Origin: Hyphomicrobiales bacterium
GTDB lineage: Bacteria > Pseudomonadota > Alphaproteobacteria > Rhizobiales > Rhizobiaceae
NCBI GenBank assembly: GCA_900465675.1
Contig: UBJR01000008.1
Span: 62,001 to 126,000, forward strand
Direction: 5' to 3'
Length of the DNA: 64,000 bases
The notes under the pieces are model-generated. The model saw only the letters and a list, made by a program, of their open reading frames with translations, was not told the origin of the DNA and ran no database searches. The stretch's first letter is position 1. The number at the start of each line of letters is the position of its first letter. The position numbers and the translations under genes were made by a program. Below are positions 34,792 through 46,069 of this stretch, piece by piece.

Positions 34792-35883
34792 TCATTCCTT
34801 GACTGATTTGAACGCGAGAGGAATAGCCGCTGCGATCGCTTTTTTCATGATCGTCGGCAGCGCCTGGGCTTCAAGATTTGTAACCGGTTCCCACCATCCG
34901 TCATTGATTTCAACGGGATCGGCGATCGCCACTCGATAGATCTGCAGCCTGAGCTCGAAATGGGTGAAGACGTGGATGACGGTGCCGCAGGGCTGCCATT
35001 CCGCAGGGAAGGGCGCGGCATCCGTGCCCGTCGCGCCGTCGATCCGCGCCGTCCACCCCGTTGTCGGAACCTCCGTCATGCCGCCGAGCAGCCCGCTTTC
35101 GATCCGCCGCCGCAGCAGAATCTCGCCCTCTTCGGTGACCGCGACGAAAGCCGCACCCTGCCGCACCGGCCTATCTTTCTTCGCAGCCTTCACCGGAAAC
35201 AGCTCCGGATCGTGCAGCCGCAATGCCTCGCACGATCCGTTGAACGGACAGAGCGAACAGGCAGGACGCTTCGGCGTGCAGATCGTGGCGCCGAGATCCA
35301 TCATCGCCTGGGCGAAATCGCCCGGCCGGTCGGCGGGCGTCAGCAGCACCACCTTCTGCTTCATCAGCGGCTTGCCCGTGGGCAGCGGCGTCGAAATGGC
35401 ATAGAGCCTGGAAATCACCCGCTCGACATTGCCGTCCATCACGGCCGCCTGCCGGTTGAAGGCGATCGCGGCAACGGCTGCCGCTGTATAGTCGCCGATC
35501 CCGGGCAGCGATTTCAGCCCCTCTTCGCTATCCGGAAAGATGCCGCCATGTTCGGCGGCCACGGCCTCGGCGCATTTCTTCAGATTGCGGGCGCGGGCGT
35601 AATAGCCGAGCCCCGCCCAGGCCGCCATCACGTCGTCGCTGGGCGCTGCCGCCAGATCGTTGACCGTCGGCCAGCGCGCCAGGAAATTGGCGAAATAGGG
35701 CTTTACCGCCTGCACCGTCGTCTGCTGCAGCATGACCTCGGACAGCCAGATGCGATAGGGATTGGCCTTGACGCCGCGCGCCGCCATCGGCGGCGAGATG
35801 CGCCAGGGCAGATCGCGATGGTGGCGGTCGTACCATTCGAGCAGGGGCTTTGCGCTAGGCGCGGTCAATGTCTTTGAAGTCAT
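34792..35883 (-). CDS. mutY: A/G-specific adenine DNA glycosylase
   Basis: MutY removes adenine mispaired with 8-oxoguanine. The 363-aa protein has the catalytic Glu in SEVMLQQTTVQAV, a helix-hairpin-helix LPGIGDYTAAAV, the catalytic Asp in VMDGNVERV and the [4Fe-4S] motif C-x6-C-x2-C-x5-C (ICTPKRPACSLCPFNGSC). The C-terminal NUDIX-like domain that reads 8-oxoG begins near 240 and includes HVFTHFELRL. It is divergent from the DUF721 gene and is followed by HAD and NTF2-like genes. Confidence 0.96.
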   Translation of the reverse strand: MTSKTLTAPSAKPLLEWYDRHHRDLPWRISPPMAARGVKANPYRIWLSEVMLQQTTVQAVKPYFANFLARWPTVNDLAAAPSDDVMAAWAGLGYYARARNLKKCAEAVAAEHGGIFPDSEEGLKSLPGIGDYTAAAVAAIAFNRQAAVMDGNVERVISRLYAISTPLPTGKPLMKQKVVLLTPADRPGDFAQAMMDLGATICTPKRPACSLCPFNGSCEALRLHDPELFPVKAAKKDRPVRQGAAFVAVTEEGEILLRRRIESGLLGGMTEVPTTGWTARIDGATGTDAAPFPAEWQPCGTVIHVFTHFELRLQIYRVAIADPVEINDGWWEPVTNLEAQALPTIMKKAIAAAIPLAFKSVKE

Positions 35884-35978
35884 CGTTTACCGGAGGCAGG
35901 GGAGTGGCCTATAATTGGCGAAGCATTGCCGCGGATCAAGGCGGCCCTGCCGATTGGCGGCAGCATCAGAAGGTTTCG

Positions 35979-36464
35979 ATGAGTTATCCACGCAAAGGTG
36001 AGAAGCAGATCTCCGAACTGGCCAACGGCCTGATCGATCCGGTGCTCGCCAAGCGCGCCGGCATCAACACCGCGCTGCTCGGCTCCTGGGACGAGATCGC
36101 CGGCGAGGACTTTGCCGATTGCACCCGGCCCGAAAAGATCGCCTGGGCCCGCGGCGGCGAGGACGGCACCTACAAGCCCGGCGTCTTGACGATCGCCTGC
36201 GAGGGTGCTCGCGCGCTCTTCCTCACCCACGCCCAGAGCGAACTGATCCAGCGCATCAACAGCTTCTTCGGCTTCTCCGCCGTCCACCAGATCCGCATCG
36301 TCCAGAAACCCGTCTCGCAGGCCAGCAAACGCTCCCGCACCCCGCCGCCGCTGAAAGGCGAGGCGGCCCGCAAGCTCGAAGGCATGCTGGAAGGCATCGA
36401 GGGCGACAAGCTGCGCGAGGCGGTGAAGCGGCTGGGTACGGCGGTGCTGGGGAAACGGCGGTAG
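35979..36464 (+). CDS. DUF721 (DciA-like) protein
   Basis: A 161-aa protein with the DUF721 pattern ISELANGLIDPVLAKRAGINTALLGSWDEIAGEDFADCTRPEKIAW in its first half and a basic C-terminus. DUF721 includes DciA, which recruits the replicative helicase DnaB in bacteria that lack DnaC. A DciA role is therefore plausible. AGAAGG precedes the ATG at 35979. The frame is open back to 35868, overlapping mutY, but the upstream residues do not look conserved. It is in the conserved order mutY (divergent), DUF721, DsbA-like, smc. Confidence 0.85.
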   Translation: MSYPRKGEKQISELANGLIDPVLAKRAGINTALLGSWDEIAGEDFADCTRPEKIAWARGGEDGTYKPGVLTIACEGARALFLTHAQSELIQRINSFFGFSAVHQIRIVQKPVSQASKRSRTPPPLKGEAARKLEGMLEGIEGDKLREAVKRLGTAVLGKRR

Positions 36465-36514
36465 GTTTGCGATTTGGACGACCTCTGGATCGGGTTTCAG
36501 GCGAGGAGCGGGCG

Positions 36515-36688
36515 ATGTGTGAGGACAAGGCGATTGATAGTGATTGTGAGGCATCGGACGAAACGATGCACCGGAGCATCCGGGACTCGATCAATGACTC
36601 AGGTATCGATATCGACGCCGAAACCGTCTTCGATCGCATTGAGGAGCATCACGCGAAGCGGATTTCCACTTCTGACCAGGTCAGATGA
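36515..36688 (+). CDS. Small acidic protein, antitoxin-like
   Basis: A 57-aa ORF (MCEDKAIDSDCEASDETM then SIRDSINDSGIDIDAETVFD and RIEEHHAKR). GAGGAG lies six bases before the ATG at 36515. The pattern of an 'IRxSxND...I.AExVFxRxExxHA' block resembles RelB/stability-determinant antitoxins. No toxin gene follows; the next gene is the DsbA-like one, 128 bp away. It may be an orphan antitoxin or an unrelated small protein. Confidence 0.5.
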   Translation: MCEDKAIDSDCEASDETMHRSIRDSINDSGIDIDAETVFDRIEEHHAKRISTSDQVR

Positions 36689-36816
36689 AGAACAATTCAT
36701 CCCTTAGCCTTTGCAAGGTCACAATTCTTTGAAGAAAGTTGGCGAAGCGTGCCTTGTTCGCGGCCTTTAGCCGTTATATCGCACATTCAGCCGCTACTCT
36801 TGCTTATGGGGAATCC

Positions 36817-37509
36817 ATGCACATCTCTGAAATGCAAATGACGAAACGCCAGCTCCTGAGCGGTGTCGCCGCTGCAGGCGCGACTTTGGCGCTCTCCACG
36901 GCAGCGCAGGCGGCGGTCGAAATTCCGCAGCCGGAAGGCGATGTCGACATGGAAGCGGTGCTGAAGCACGGCGAACTGCCGGAAATGGCGCTCGGTCCGG
37001 AAGATGCCAAGGTTAAGATCGTCGAATACATGTCGATGACCTGCCCGCACTGCGCCCACTTCCACAACACCACCTTCGACGAGATCAAGAAGAAGTATGT
37101 CGAGACCGGCAAGGTCCGCTTCATCATCCGCGAATTCCCGTTCGATCCGGCCGCTGCCGCAGCCTTCATGCTGGCCCGCTGCAACGCTTCCGATCCGACG
37201 AAGCTCAGCACGCCGGAACAGTATTTCCCGATGGTCTCGATGCTCTTCAAGCAGCAGGAAACCTGGGCCGCAGCCGACGATCGCCGCGCAGCCCTTCTGC
37301 AGATGTCCAAACTTGCTGGATTTAGTGAGGATAGCTTTACGAAGTGCTTGACGAACCAGAAGCTTCTGGATGAAGTGAATGCTACGCGGGAAAGGGGCTC
37401 CAAGGAGTTCGGCGTCAACGCGACGCCTACTTTCCTGATCAACGGCAAGCGTTACGCTGGGGACATGACGGTTGACTCCATGTCGGCACTTATCGACAGC
37501 CTGCTCTGA
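36817..37509 (+). CDS. DsbA family thiol-disulfide oxidoreductase
   Basis: A 230-aa exported thioredoxin-fold protein. The signal region is KRQLLSGVAAAGATLALSTAAQA; the KR pair makes it a weak Tat-like or ordinary Sec signal. The active site is MSMTCPHCAHFH (C-x2-C), and the cis-Pro loop is NATPTFLINGKRY. It belongs to the DsbA/BdbD (Thioredoxin_4) group that forms or repairs disulfides in the periplasm. The start is chosen at 36817 because GGGGA precedes it; ATGs at 36832 and 36838 are also possible. Confidence 0.88.
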   Translation: MHISEMQMTKRQLLSGVAAAGATLALSTAAQAAVEIPQPEGDVDMEAVLKHGELPEMALGPEDAKVKIVEYMSMTCPHCAHFHNTTFDEIKKKYVETGKVRFIIREFPFDPAAAAAFMLARCNASDPTKLSTPEQYFPMVSMLFKQQETWAAADDRRAALLQMSKLAGFSEDSFTKCLTNQKLLDEVNATRERGSKEFGVNATPTFLINGKRYAGDMTVDSMSALIDSLL

Positions 37510-37527
37510 ACCGTACCCTCTTGATTT

Positions 37528-37562
37528 GACGGGCGGCCCTTTCGGGCTGCCCGTCTTTTATT
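37528..37562 (+). terminator. Terminator after the DsbA-like gene
   Basis: GACGGGCGGCCC and GGGCTGCCCGTC form a 12-bp stem (one G-T pair) with a 4-nt loop, followed by TTTTATTTT. Confidence 0.88.
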
Positions 37563-37599
37563 TTGTGCCTCTTCTTTTCCCCGTCGGGGAGAGGGCCGC

Positions 37600-40500
37600 A
37601 TGAAGTTCAACAAGCTGCGCCTTGTCGGCTTCAAATCCTTCGTCGAACCGGCTGAATTCATCATCGAGCGCGGGCTGACCGGCGTCGTTGGTCCGAATGG
37701 CTGCGGCAAGTCCAATCTCGTGGAAGCGCTCCGCTGGGTGATGGGCGAGAATTCCTACAAGAACATGCGTGCATCCGGCATGGATGACGTGATCTTCTCG
37801 GGCTCCGGCAACCGCCCGGCGCGAAACACCGCTGAAGTCGCGCTCTATCTCGACAATGCCGATCGTACCGCGCCTGCCGCCTTCAACGACAGCGACGAAA
37901 TCCAGGTGACGCGCCGCATCGAGCGTGAGCAGGGATCGGTCTACCGCATCAACGGCAAGGAAAGCCGCGCCAAGGACGTGCAGCTGCTGTTTGCCGATGC
38001 CTCCACCGGCGCCCGGTCACCGTCGATGGTCGGGCAGGGCCGTATCGGCGAGCTGATCTCAGCAAAGCCTCAGGCCCGCCGCCAGCTGCTCGAAGAAGCG
38101 GCCGGCATCTCAGGCCTGCATTCGCGCCGCCATGAGGCCGAGCTTCGCCTGCGCGCCGCCGAAGGCAATCTCGAGCGTCTCGACGACGTCACCTCGCAGC
38201 TCGAAAGCCAGATCGAAAGCCTGAAGCGTCAGGCTCGCCAGGCCAACCGCTTCAAGACGCTGTCTGCCGATATTCGTGCCCGCGAGGCCATGCTTCTGCA
38301 TATTCGCTGGGTGCAGGCCAAGGAGACCGAAGCCGAGGCCGACAGCGCGCTGAACCAGGCCACCGTCGTCGTCGCCGAAAAGGCGCAGATGCAGATGGAG
38401 GCGGCGAAGACTCAAGGGATCGCCAGCCTGAAACTGCCGGAACTGCGCGAAGGGGAAGCTCGGGTCGCCGCCGCGCTGCAGCGCCTGCAGATCGCCAAGA
38501 CGCAGCTGGAAGAGGATGCCAACCGCATCCTGCGCCGCCGCGACGAGCTGACCCGCCGTCTGGCCCAGCTTGCCGAGGACATCCGCCGCGAAGAGCGGCT
38601 GGTCTCCGACAATGCCGAAATCCTCGCCCGGCTCGATGCCGAAGAGGCCGAGATCAACGATATCCTCGCCGATTCCGGCCGCCATGCAGAGGAGCTGCGG
38701 GAAGCCTTCGAGGAAGCGGCGGCCAAGCTTGCCGACAGCGAACGCATCTTCACATCTGTGACCGCCGAGCGCGCTGAAGCCGCTGCCGGCCGCAATCAGC
38801 TGGAACGCGCCACCCGCGATCTCACGGATCGCAAGATGCGTCTGGAACGCCAGATGGACGAGGCGAACCGCGAACTGACGGCGATCGCCGAGAAGGTCTC
38901 GGCTCTGCCGGATCCGGAAGAGAAGCGCGCCATGGTCGAGGCAGGCGAGATTGCCCTTGCCGAAGCCGAGGCAGGCATCCAGGCCGTCGAGCAGGCGCTT
39001 GCCGAAGCCCGGCGTACGGAAGCCCTGTCGCGCGCGCCTGTCGATGAGGCGCGCTCTAAGCTGAACGGCCTGGAAACCGAGGCCCGCACCATCCAGCGGA
39101 TGCTGGCGGCCGGTGCCGCCGCAGGCGAGTTTCCGCCGGTCGCCGAAGAGCTGCGGGTCGATCGCGGCTTCGAAACGGCGCTCGGCGCCGCGCTTGGTGA
39201 CGATCTGGAATCCCCACTCGATCCGAAGGCGCCGGCGCACTGGTCGGAGAATGGCGACGGATTGGCCGATCCGGCACTGCCGTCAGGCGCTGTCCCGCTG
39301 TTGAACCATGTGCGGGCGCCATCGGCACTTACCCGCCGCCTGAAGCAGATCGGCCTCGTCGCCGCGGCCGATGCCCATCGTCTTGTGCGCGACTTGAAGC
39401 CCGGCCAGCGGCTTGTGACCCCCGAAGGCGCCGTCTACCGCTGGGATGGCCATGTCACCGGTGCCGATGCCCCGAGTGCTGCGGCACTCCGGCTCGCTCA
39501 GAAAAACCGCCTGGCGGAGCTCGAAAACGAAGTCTCGATCGCCCGCGATGTGCTTGCCGAGGCCGAAGAACAGCTTGCCGTTGCCGCTGAAGCGATCCGC
39601 GGCGAGGAGCGCCGGCTGAACGACGCCCGCGACATGAGCCGCCTGTCCGCCCGTCATCTGGCCGAAGCGCGCGAGGCGCTGGCCGCGGCCGAGCGGGCCT
39701 CCGGTGATCTCGTCCGCCGCCGTGACGTGGTGGCCGAGGCCGTCAGCCAGCTGCAGTCGCAGCAGGAAGACATCGCTATCCAGGAAGAGAATGCCCGCAT
39801 CGAGCTCGAGGATGCGCCGGATCTGACGGCGATCGACGAGCGCCTGCGCCTGCAGCAGATGGAAGTCGCGACCGACCGGGGGCTCGCTGCCGAAGCGCGC
39901 GCCCGCCACGACAGCCTGAACCGCGAAAACGATGCCCGCCAGCGCCGCATCGTCGCCATTGGTCAGGAGCGTGAAACCTGGCGCCAGCGCGCGTCAAGCG
40001 CCGAAGACCATATTGCCACGCTGCGCGACCGCGAAGAGGAAGCACGCGAAGAAGCCTCAGAGCTGGAAATGGCGCCGGATGAATTCGACGACAAGCGCCG
40101 CGCGCTGCTGACCGAACTGCGGAAGGCCGACGAGGCCCGCCGCGCTGCCGCCGATCTTCTGGCCGCCGCCGAGCTCGTCCAGCGTGACGCGGACCACAAG
40201 GCCGCCACCGCGCTATCCGAACTTGCCGAAAGCCGCGAGCGCCGCGGCCGCGCCGAAGAGCGTCTCGTCTCGGCCCGCGAAAAGCGGCAGGAAAGCGAGG
40301 GCCGCATTCGCGAGGCGCTGAACGTCGCGCCGCATGAAGCCTTCCGCCTGACCGGCCTTCAGCCTATGCAGTCGATCCCTGATCCACGCGAAGTCGAGCG
40401 TGATCTGGAACGGCTGAAGATCGAGCGCGAGCGCCTCGGCGCGGTCAACCTGCGCGCCGAGGAAGAGCAGAAAGAACTCAGCGACAAGCTGGAAGCGCTG

Positions 40501-41061
40501 ATCAAGGAGCGCGACGACGTCATCGACGCGATCCGCAAGCTGCGTGGAGCGATCCAGAGCCTCAACCGCGAGGGCCGCGAGCGCCTCATTGCCGCCTTCG
40601 ATATCGTCAACGCCCAGTTCCAGCGGCTCTTCACCCATCTCTTCGGCGGCGGTACCGCCGAGCTGCAGCTGATCGAATCCGACGACCCCCTGGAAGCTGG
40701 CCTCGAAATCCTCGCCCGCCCGCCCGGCAAGAAGCCGCAGACCATGACGCTGCTCTCCGGCGGCGAGCAGGCGCTGACGGCGATGGCGCTGATCTTCGCG
40801 GTCTTCCTCACCAATCCGGCGCCGATCTGTGTGCTCGACGAAGTGGACGCGCCGCTCGACGATCACAACGTCGAACGCTATTGCAACCTGATGGATGAAA
40901 TGGCCGCTTCGACCGAAACTCGATTCGTGATCATCACTCACAATCCGATCACGATGGCCCGCATGAATCGCCTCTTTGGTGTAACGATGGCCGAGCAGGG
41001 TGTCTCGCAGCTTGTATCCGTCGACCTGCAGACTGCTGAGCGTCTGCGCGAAACCGCTTGA
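37600..41061 (+). CDS. smc: Chromosome segregation protein SMC
   Basis: A 1153-aa condensin ATPase that organises the chromosome together with ScpA and ScpB. Walker A is VVGPNGCGKSN (near 31-38). Long coiled-coil arms run from about 165 to 490 and from 640 to 990, with the hinge domain between them (about 500-630, containing GAVPLLNHVRAP and LVTPEGAVYRWDGHV). The ABC signature LLSGGEQALTAMAL lies near 1051, followed by Walker B ICVLDEVDAPLDDHN. The length is typical. The Shine-Dalgarno GGGGAGAGGG directly upstream is part of a hairpin (TCCCC-GTC-GGGGA). Confidence 0.97.
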   Translation: MKFNKLRLVGFKSFVEPAEFIIERGLTGVVGPNGCGKSNLVEALRWVMGENSYKNMRASGMDDVIFSGSGNRPARNTAEVALYLDNADRTAPAAFNDSDEIQVTRRIEREQGSVYRINGKESRAKDVQLLFADASTGARSPSMVGQGRIGELISAKPQARRQLLEEAAGISGLHSRRHEAELRLRAAEGNLERLDDVTSQLESQIESLKRQARQANRFKTLSADIRAREAMLLHIRWVQAKETEAEADSALNQATVVVAEKAQMQMEAAKTQGIASLKLPELREGEARVAAALQRLQIAKTQLEEDANRILRRRDELTRRLAQLAEDIRREERLVSDNAEILARLDAEEAEINDILADSGRHAEELREAFEEAAAKLADSERIFTSVTAERAEAAAGRNQLERATRDLTDRKMRLERQMDEANRELTAIAEKVSALPDPEEKRAMVEAGEIALAEAEAGIQAVEQALAEARRTEALSRAPVDEARSKLNGLETEARTIQRMLAAGAAAGEFPPVAEELRVDRGFETALGAALGDDLESPLDPKAPAHWSENGDGLADPALPSGAVPLLNHVRAPSALTRRLKQIGLVAAADAHRLVRDLKPGQRLVTPEGAVYRWDGHVTGADAPSAAALRLAQKNRLAELENEVSIARDVLAEAEEQLAVAAEAIRGEERRLNDARDMSRLSARHLAEAREALAAAERASGDLVRRRDVVAEAVSQLQSQQEDIAIQEENARIELEDAPDLTAIDERLRLQQMEVATDRGLAAEARARHDSLNRENDARQRRIVAIGQERETWRQRASSAEDHIATLRDREEEAREEASELEMAPDEFDDKRRALLTELRKADEARRAAADLLAAAELVQRDADHKAATALSELAESRERRGRAEERLVSAREKRQESEGRIREALNVAPHEAFRLTGLQPMQSIPDPREVERDLERLKIERERLGAVNLRAEEEQKELSDKLEALIKERDDVIDAIRKLRGAIQSLNREGRERLIAAFDIVNAQFQRLFTHLFGGGTAELQLIESDDPLEAGLEILARPPGKKPQTMTLLSGGEQALTAMALIFAVFLTNPAPICVLDEVDAPLDDHNVERYCNLMDEMAASTETRFVIITHNPITMARMNRLFGVTMAEQGVSQLVSVDLQTAERLRETA

Positions 41062-41228
41062 AAACAAAGGCGTTTCGAGAAAACCCCAAAAAAGTTAGGG
41101 TCTTGCTCATACGTTAACCCAATTGGGTGATGCTTTCCCGTTGTTTTTGCATTAGAAGTTGTCCTTAGCGAATGAGGAGATCGCCGAAAAACGATTTCTG
41201 TCGCGCATGTTGGATAATGCTGACAACT

Positions 41229-41346
41229 CCGGGACGAGGGCAAAACCGGGCTTGATGGCATAGGTGGCCCCCCCGTCCAGTTTTCCTGGCTGGACGGAAA
41301 TAAGGCTTTGCGGGACCGTTGTTGCAGTCCCGCAAAGCTTTTTTTA
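41229..41346 (+). ncRNA. Candidate small RNA or structured leader before ppdK
   Basis: The 414-bp gap between smc and ppdK has no convincing ORF. It contains CCGTCCAG/CTGGACGG (8-bp stem, 41273-41297) and then GCTTTGCGGGAC/GTCCCGCAAAGC (12-bp perfect stem, 41304-41338) followed by eight T, an excellent intrinsic terminator. A C7 run lies at 41268-41274 and a perfect palindrome ACCCAATTGGGT at 41117-41128. The terminator is 278 bp after smc and 130 bp before ppdK, so it most likely ends a separate transcript or an attenuated leader. I could not identify a convincing promoter, so the 5' end given is arbitrary. Confidence 0.35.
41304..41346 (+). terminator. Strong intrinsic terminator between smc and ppdK
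   Basis: Twelve perfect base pairs (GCTTTGCGGGAC with its complement), an 11-nt loop, and a run of eight T. Confidence 0.9.
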
Positions 41347-41475
41347 TGCGTTCCCCACATTCAAACGGTTTGATGTGCTGCATTGATTGTGCGGTGCAAC
41401 ATTTTGTCGTATTTGTCGATTTTCATTTCCGGACCAAGGGATTAAGGTGGTCCCGGAGAATGAGGCGGGGGAAAT

Positions 41476-44150
<2,675 letters not shown>

Positions 44151-44154
<4 letters not shown>

Positions 44155-44414
44155 CGGCGATAGTAGTAACGCGGTCCGGCCATGAAGTCGTCGAAGTTCT
44201 CGTCGGCCTGGATACGGAAGGCGCGGGCATCGGCACGCCGGTCGAGATCGATGCGCTGCAGGCAGGTGGCAAAAGCGCTGGTTCCGGGTTTGAAGCCGTA
44301 GCTCAGGCACTGCCGCTCATCGGCGGCGCGCCGCTCTTCAGGCGTCATCGTCTGGCAGGCCGAAAGGCCGATCGCCAGCGCTGCGAGCGTGAAGGGAAGG
44401 GCGGAAAAACGCAT
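44151..44414 (-). CDS. Small lipoprotein
   Basis: An 87-aa exported protein. The signal MRFSALPFTLAALAIGLSAC ends in the lipobox LSAC-Q. The mature part has RQCLSYGFKPGTSAFATCLQRIDLDRRA, a short motif with two cysteines common in small rhizobial lipoproteins, and ends YYYRR. The function is unknown. I start at the ATG 44414; the frame to 44483 adds no signal. It is convergent with ppdK through a shared CTAG. Confidence 0.8.
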
Positions 44415-44513
44415 GTTACAGTCTCCGGTGCGGGAAGCGGTGCTGCGGACATGAGGCGATTTGCCGGGCCGCGTCAACTCCACATCAATCCGCAGCGGAA
44501 AACGCGCGGTACA

Positions 44514-44903
44514 TCAGATTCGTTCCAGAACCTCGATGAAGGCATCGGCGAACCGCACGAGATGCACGGTCTCGTCGTCCGGCGCCTGCATGCGGATCTC
44601 GATGCCGTCGCGATCGAGAACGGCAAGCACCACGCGCATGTCCGACCCGGACGTCGGAACGCGCAGCACCGCGATACGGCGGCAATCGTCGATCAGCCCG
44701 GCAGCCGGAAGATCGAACAGGAATTCGCCGCCGGCCTTTCCGGCAGCCGTCCGCACCGCTTCGCAGAAGCCGGCCTCGCCGCCGGTATAGCCTTCCAGCG
44801 AGAGCTCCAGTTCCAGAAGCTCCATCGGCAGGAAAGGCTCGGATGTATCGACGGCACCCAGCGCCGGCGCCTTATGTCGTTCTGTCATTTCCGATGAAAG
44901 CAT
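44514..44903 (-). CDS. Hypothetical protein
   Basis: A 129-aa predicted cytoplasmic protein starting MLSSEMTERHKAPALGA. AGGAGAAGAG lies just upstream of the ATG at 44903. The middle has an acidic helical part (MELLELELSLEGYTGGEAGF), and the rest alternates short beta-like segments (RIAVLRVPTSGSDMRVVLAVLDRDGIEI). No characterised domain is recognised. It lies 99 bp upstream of the small lipoprotein gene on the same strand. Confidence 0.6.
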   Translation of the reverse strand: MLSSEMTERHKAPALGAVDTSEPFLPMELLELELSLEGYTGGEAGFCEAVRTAAGKAGGEFLFDLPAAGLIDDCRRIAVLRVPTSGSDMRVVLAVLDRDGIEIRMQAPDDETVHLVRFADAFIEVLERI

Positions 44904-45157
44904 GGCTCTTCTCCTGAAACGCGCATGCCTCGCTGACGAAACATGCCCCACAACCTCCCAATCGGCAGGAAAACCCGCCAGAATGGCCTTTTTACGGCAT
45001 ATCAGATATTGCTCATGCAGGCCATCTCCGCCTTTTGGTGGATTGAGGCCTCCCGCAAGAGACAACAGTTTCAAAATCTAGGCGAATCTTGCCATAAACA
45101 AGATGCGGGTGCTTCGTGCCTCCGCGCCGGGCGTGTGCCCGCCTGTAACTGGTAAGT

Positions 45158-46069
45158 TTGATGGCCATCCGTTTCGACCGCCCCGTTTCCAGTTCGGCCC
45201 GCTTCGCGCGGCGTTTCGGGGCGTTTGCGCTGGTGCTTTGGGCTGCCGTGCTTCTGGCGCACCGCTTCGGCGGGCTGGCGACGCCCTATATGGTGCTGCT
45301 CGTTCTGGTATCGACGGGATTTGCGCTGCTCGCCTTCCTGCTGGCCTTCGCGGGCTTGAGAAGCCTCTGGATATCGGGTGCCGAAGGCGGCCTCGATGCC
45401 ATGAAGGCCATCATTTTCGCCGCGGCCCCGCTGGCTTTCGGCGCTCTGGCAGCCGAGCGCTACTTCACCCTGCCTGCCATCTACGACGTCTCGACCGATC
45501 TCGTCTCGGCGCCGGAATGGCTGTCTCCGCCGCATGCCGACCAGATCTGGATGAAGCGCAGCACGGAGATTGCCGGTACCGATCGCGAAAAGCAGCTGGA
45601 AGCCTATCCCGAACTGACCGGCCGCCGCTATGAGGGCGCCATCGACCGCGTTCTCGATGCGGTGAAGAAGGTCGCGCGCCAGAACGGCATCACCATCACC
45701 AAGAGCAAGGGTGAAAGCGAACCGGCCCGCGATCTGGAAGATGCCCCGGCCAAGCCGCCACAGCCGAATGGCGATGCCGTTGCCGAGGCCCCGGACCAGG
45801 TGCCCGTGCCGACGCCGCGCCCCTTTGATGATGATGTCGCCAAACTGATCCGCGGCGCCAATGGCGTGACGCTGCAGGGCGAACGCCGCACGCTGATCCT
45901 CGGCCTGCGCTTCGACATCGTCATCCGCCTGCGCGAAGAAGCCGAAACCACCTTCGTCGATATCCGCGTTGCCTCGCGCTATGGCCAGAACGACCTCGGT
46001 TTCAGCGCCGGGATCGCCGATCAGTTTCTCGAAGCGCTCGATGTCGAGCTGCTCGGCATCGCCGGCTGA
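45158..46069 (+). CDS. DUF1499 membrane protein
   Basis: A 303-aa protein with three hydrophobic helices in the first 100 residues and a soluble DUF1499 domain after them, recognised by YPELTGRRYEGAIDRVLDAVKKVARQNG, TLILGLRFDIVIRLR and VDIRVASRYGQNDLGFSAGIADQFL. The function is unknown. A Pro/Ala/Glu-rich insert lies at about 185-225. Its last 49 bp overlap the end of the convergent saccharopine-dehydrogenase-like gene. Confidence 0.85.
   Translation: MMAIRFDRPVSSSARFARRFGAFALVLWAAVLLAHRFGGLATPYMVLLVLVSTGFALLAFLLAFAGLRSLWISGAEGGLDAMKAIIFAAAPLAFGALAAERYFTLPAIYDVSTDLVSAPEWLSPPHADQIWMKRSTEIAGTDREKQLEAYPELTGRRYEGAIDRVLDAVKKVARQNGITITKSKGESEPARDLEDAPAKPPQPNGDAVAEAPDQVPVPTPRPFDDDVAKLIRGANGVTLQGERRTLILGLRFDIVIRLREEAETTFVDIRVASRYGQNDLGFSAGIADQFLEALDVELLGIAG

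Noticed and set aside
38110..39240. 376-codon open frame opposite smc
   Set aside because: It is antisense to the SMC coiled coil; composition mirrors the repetitive Glu/Ala/Arg codons.
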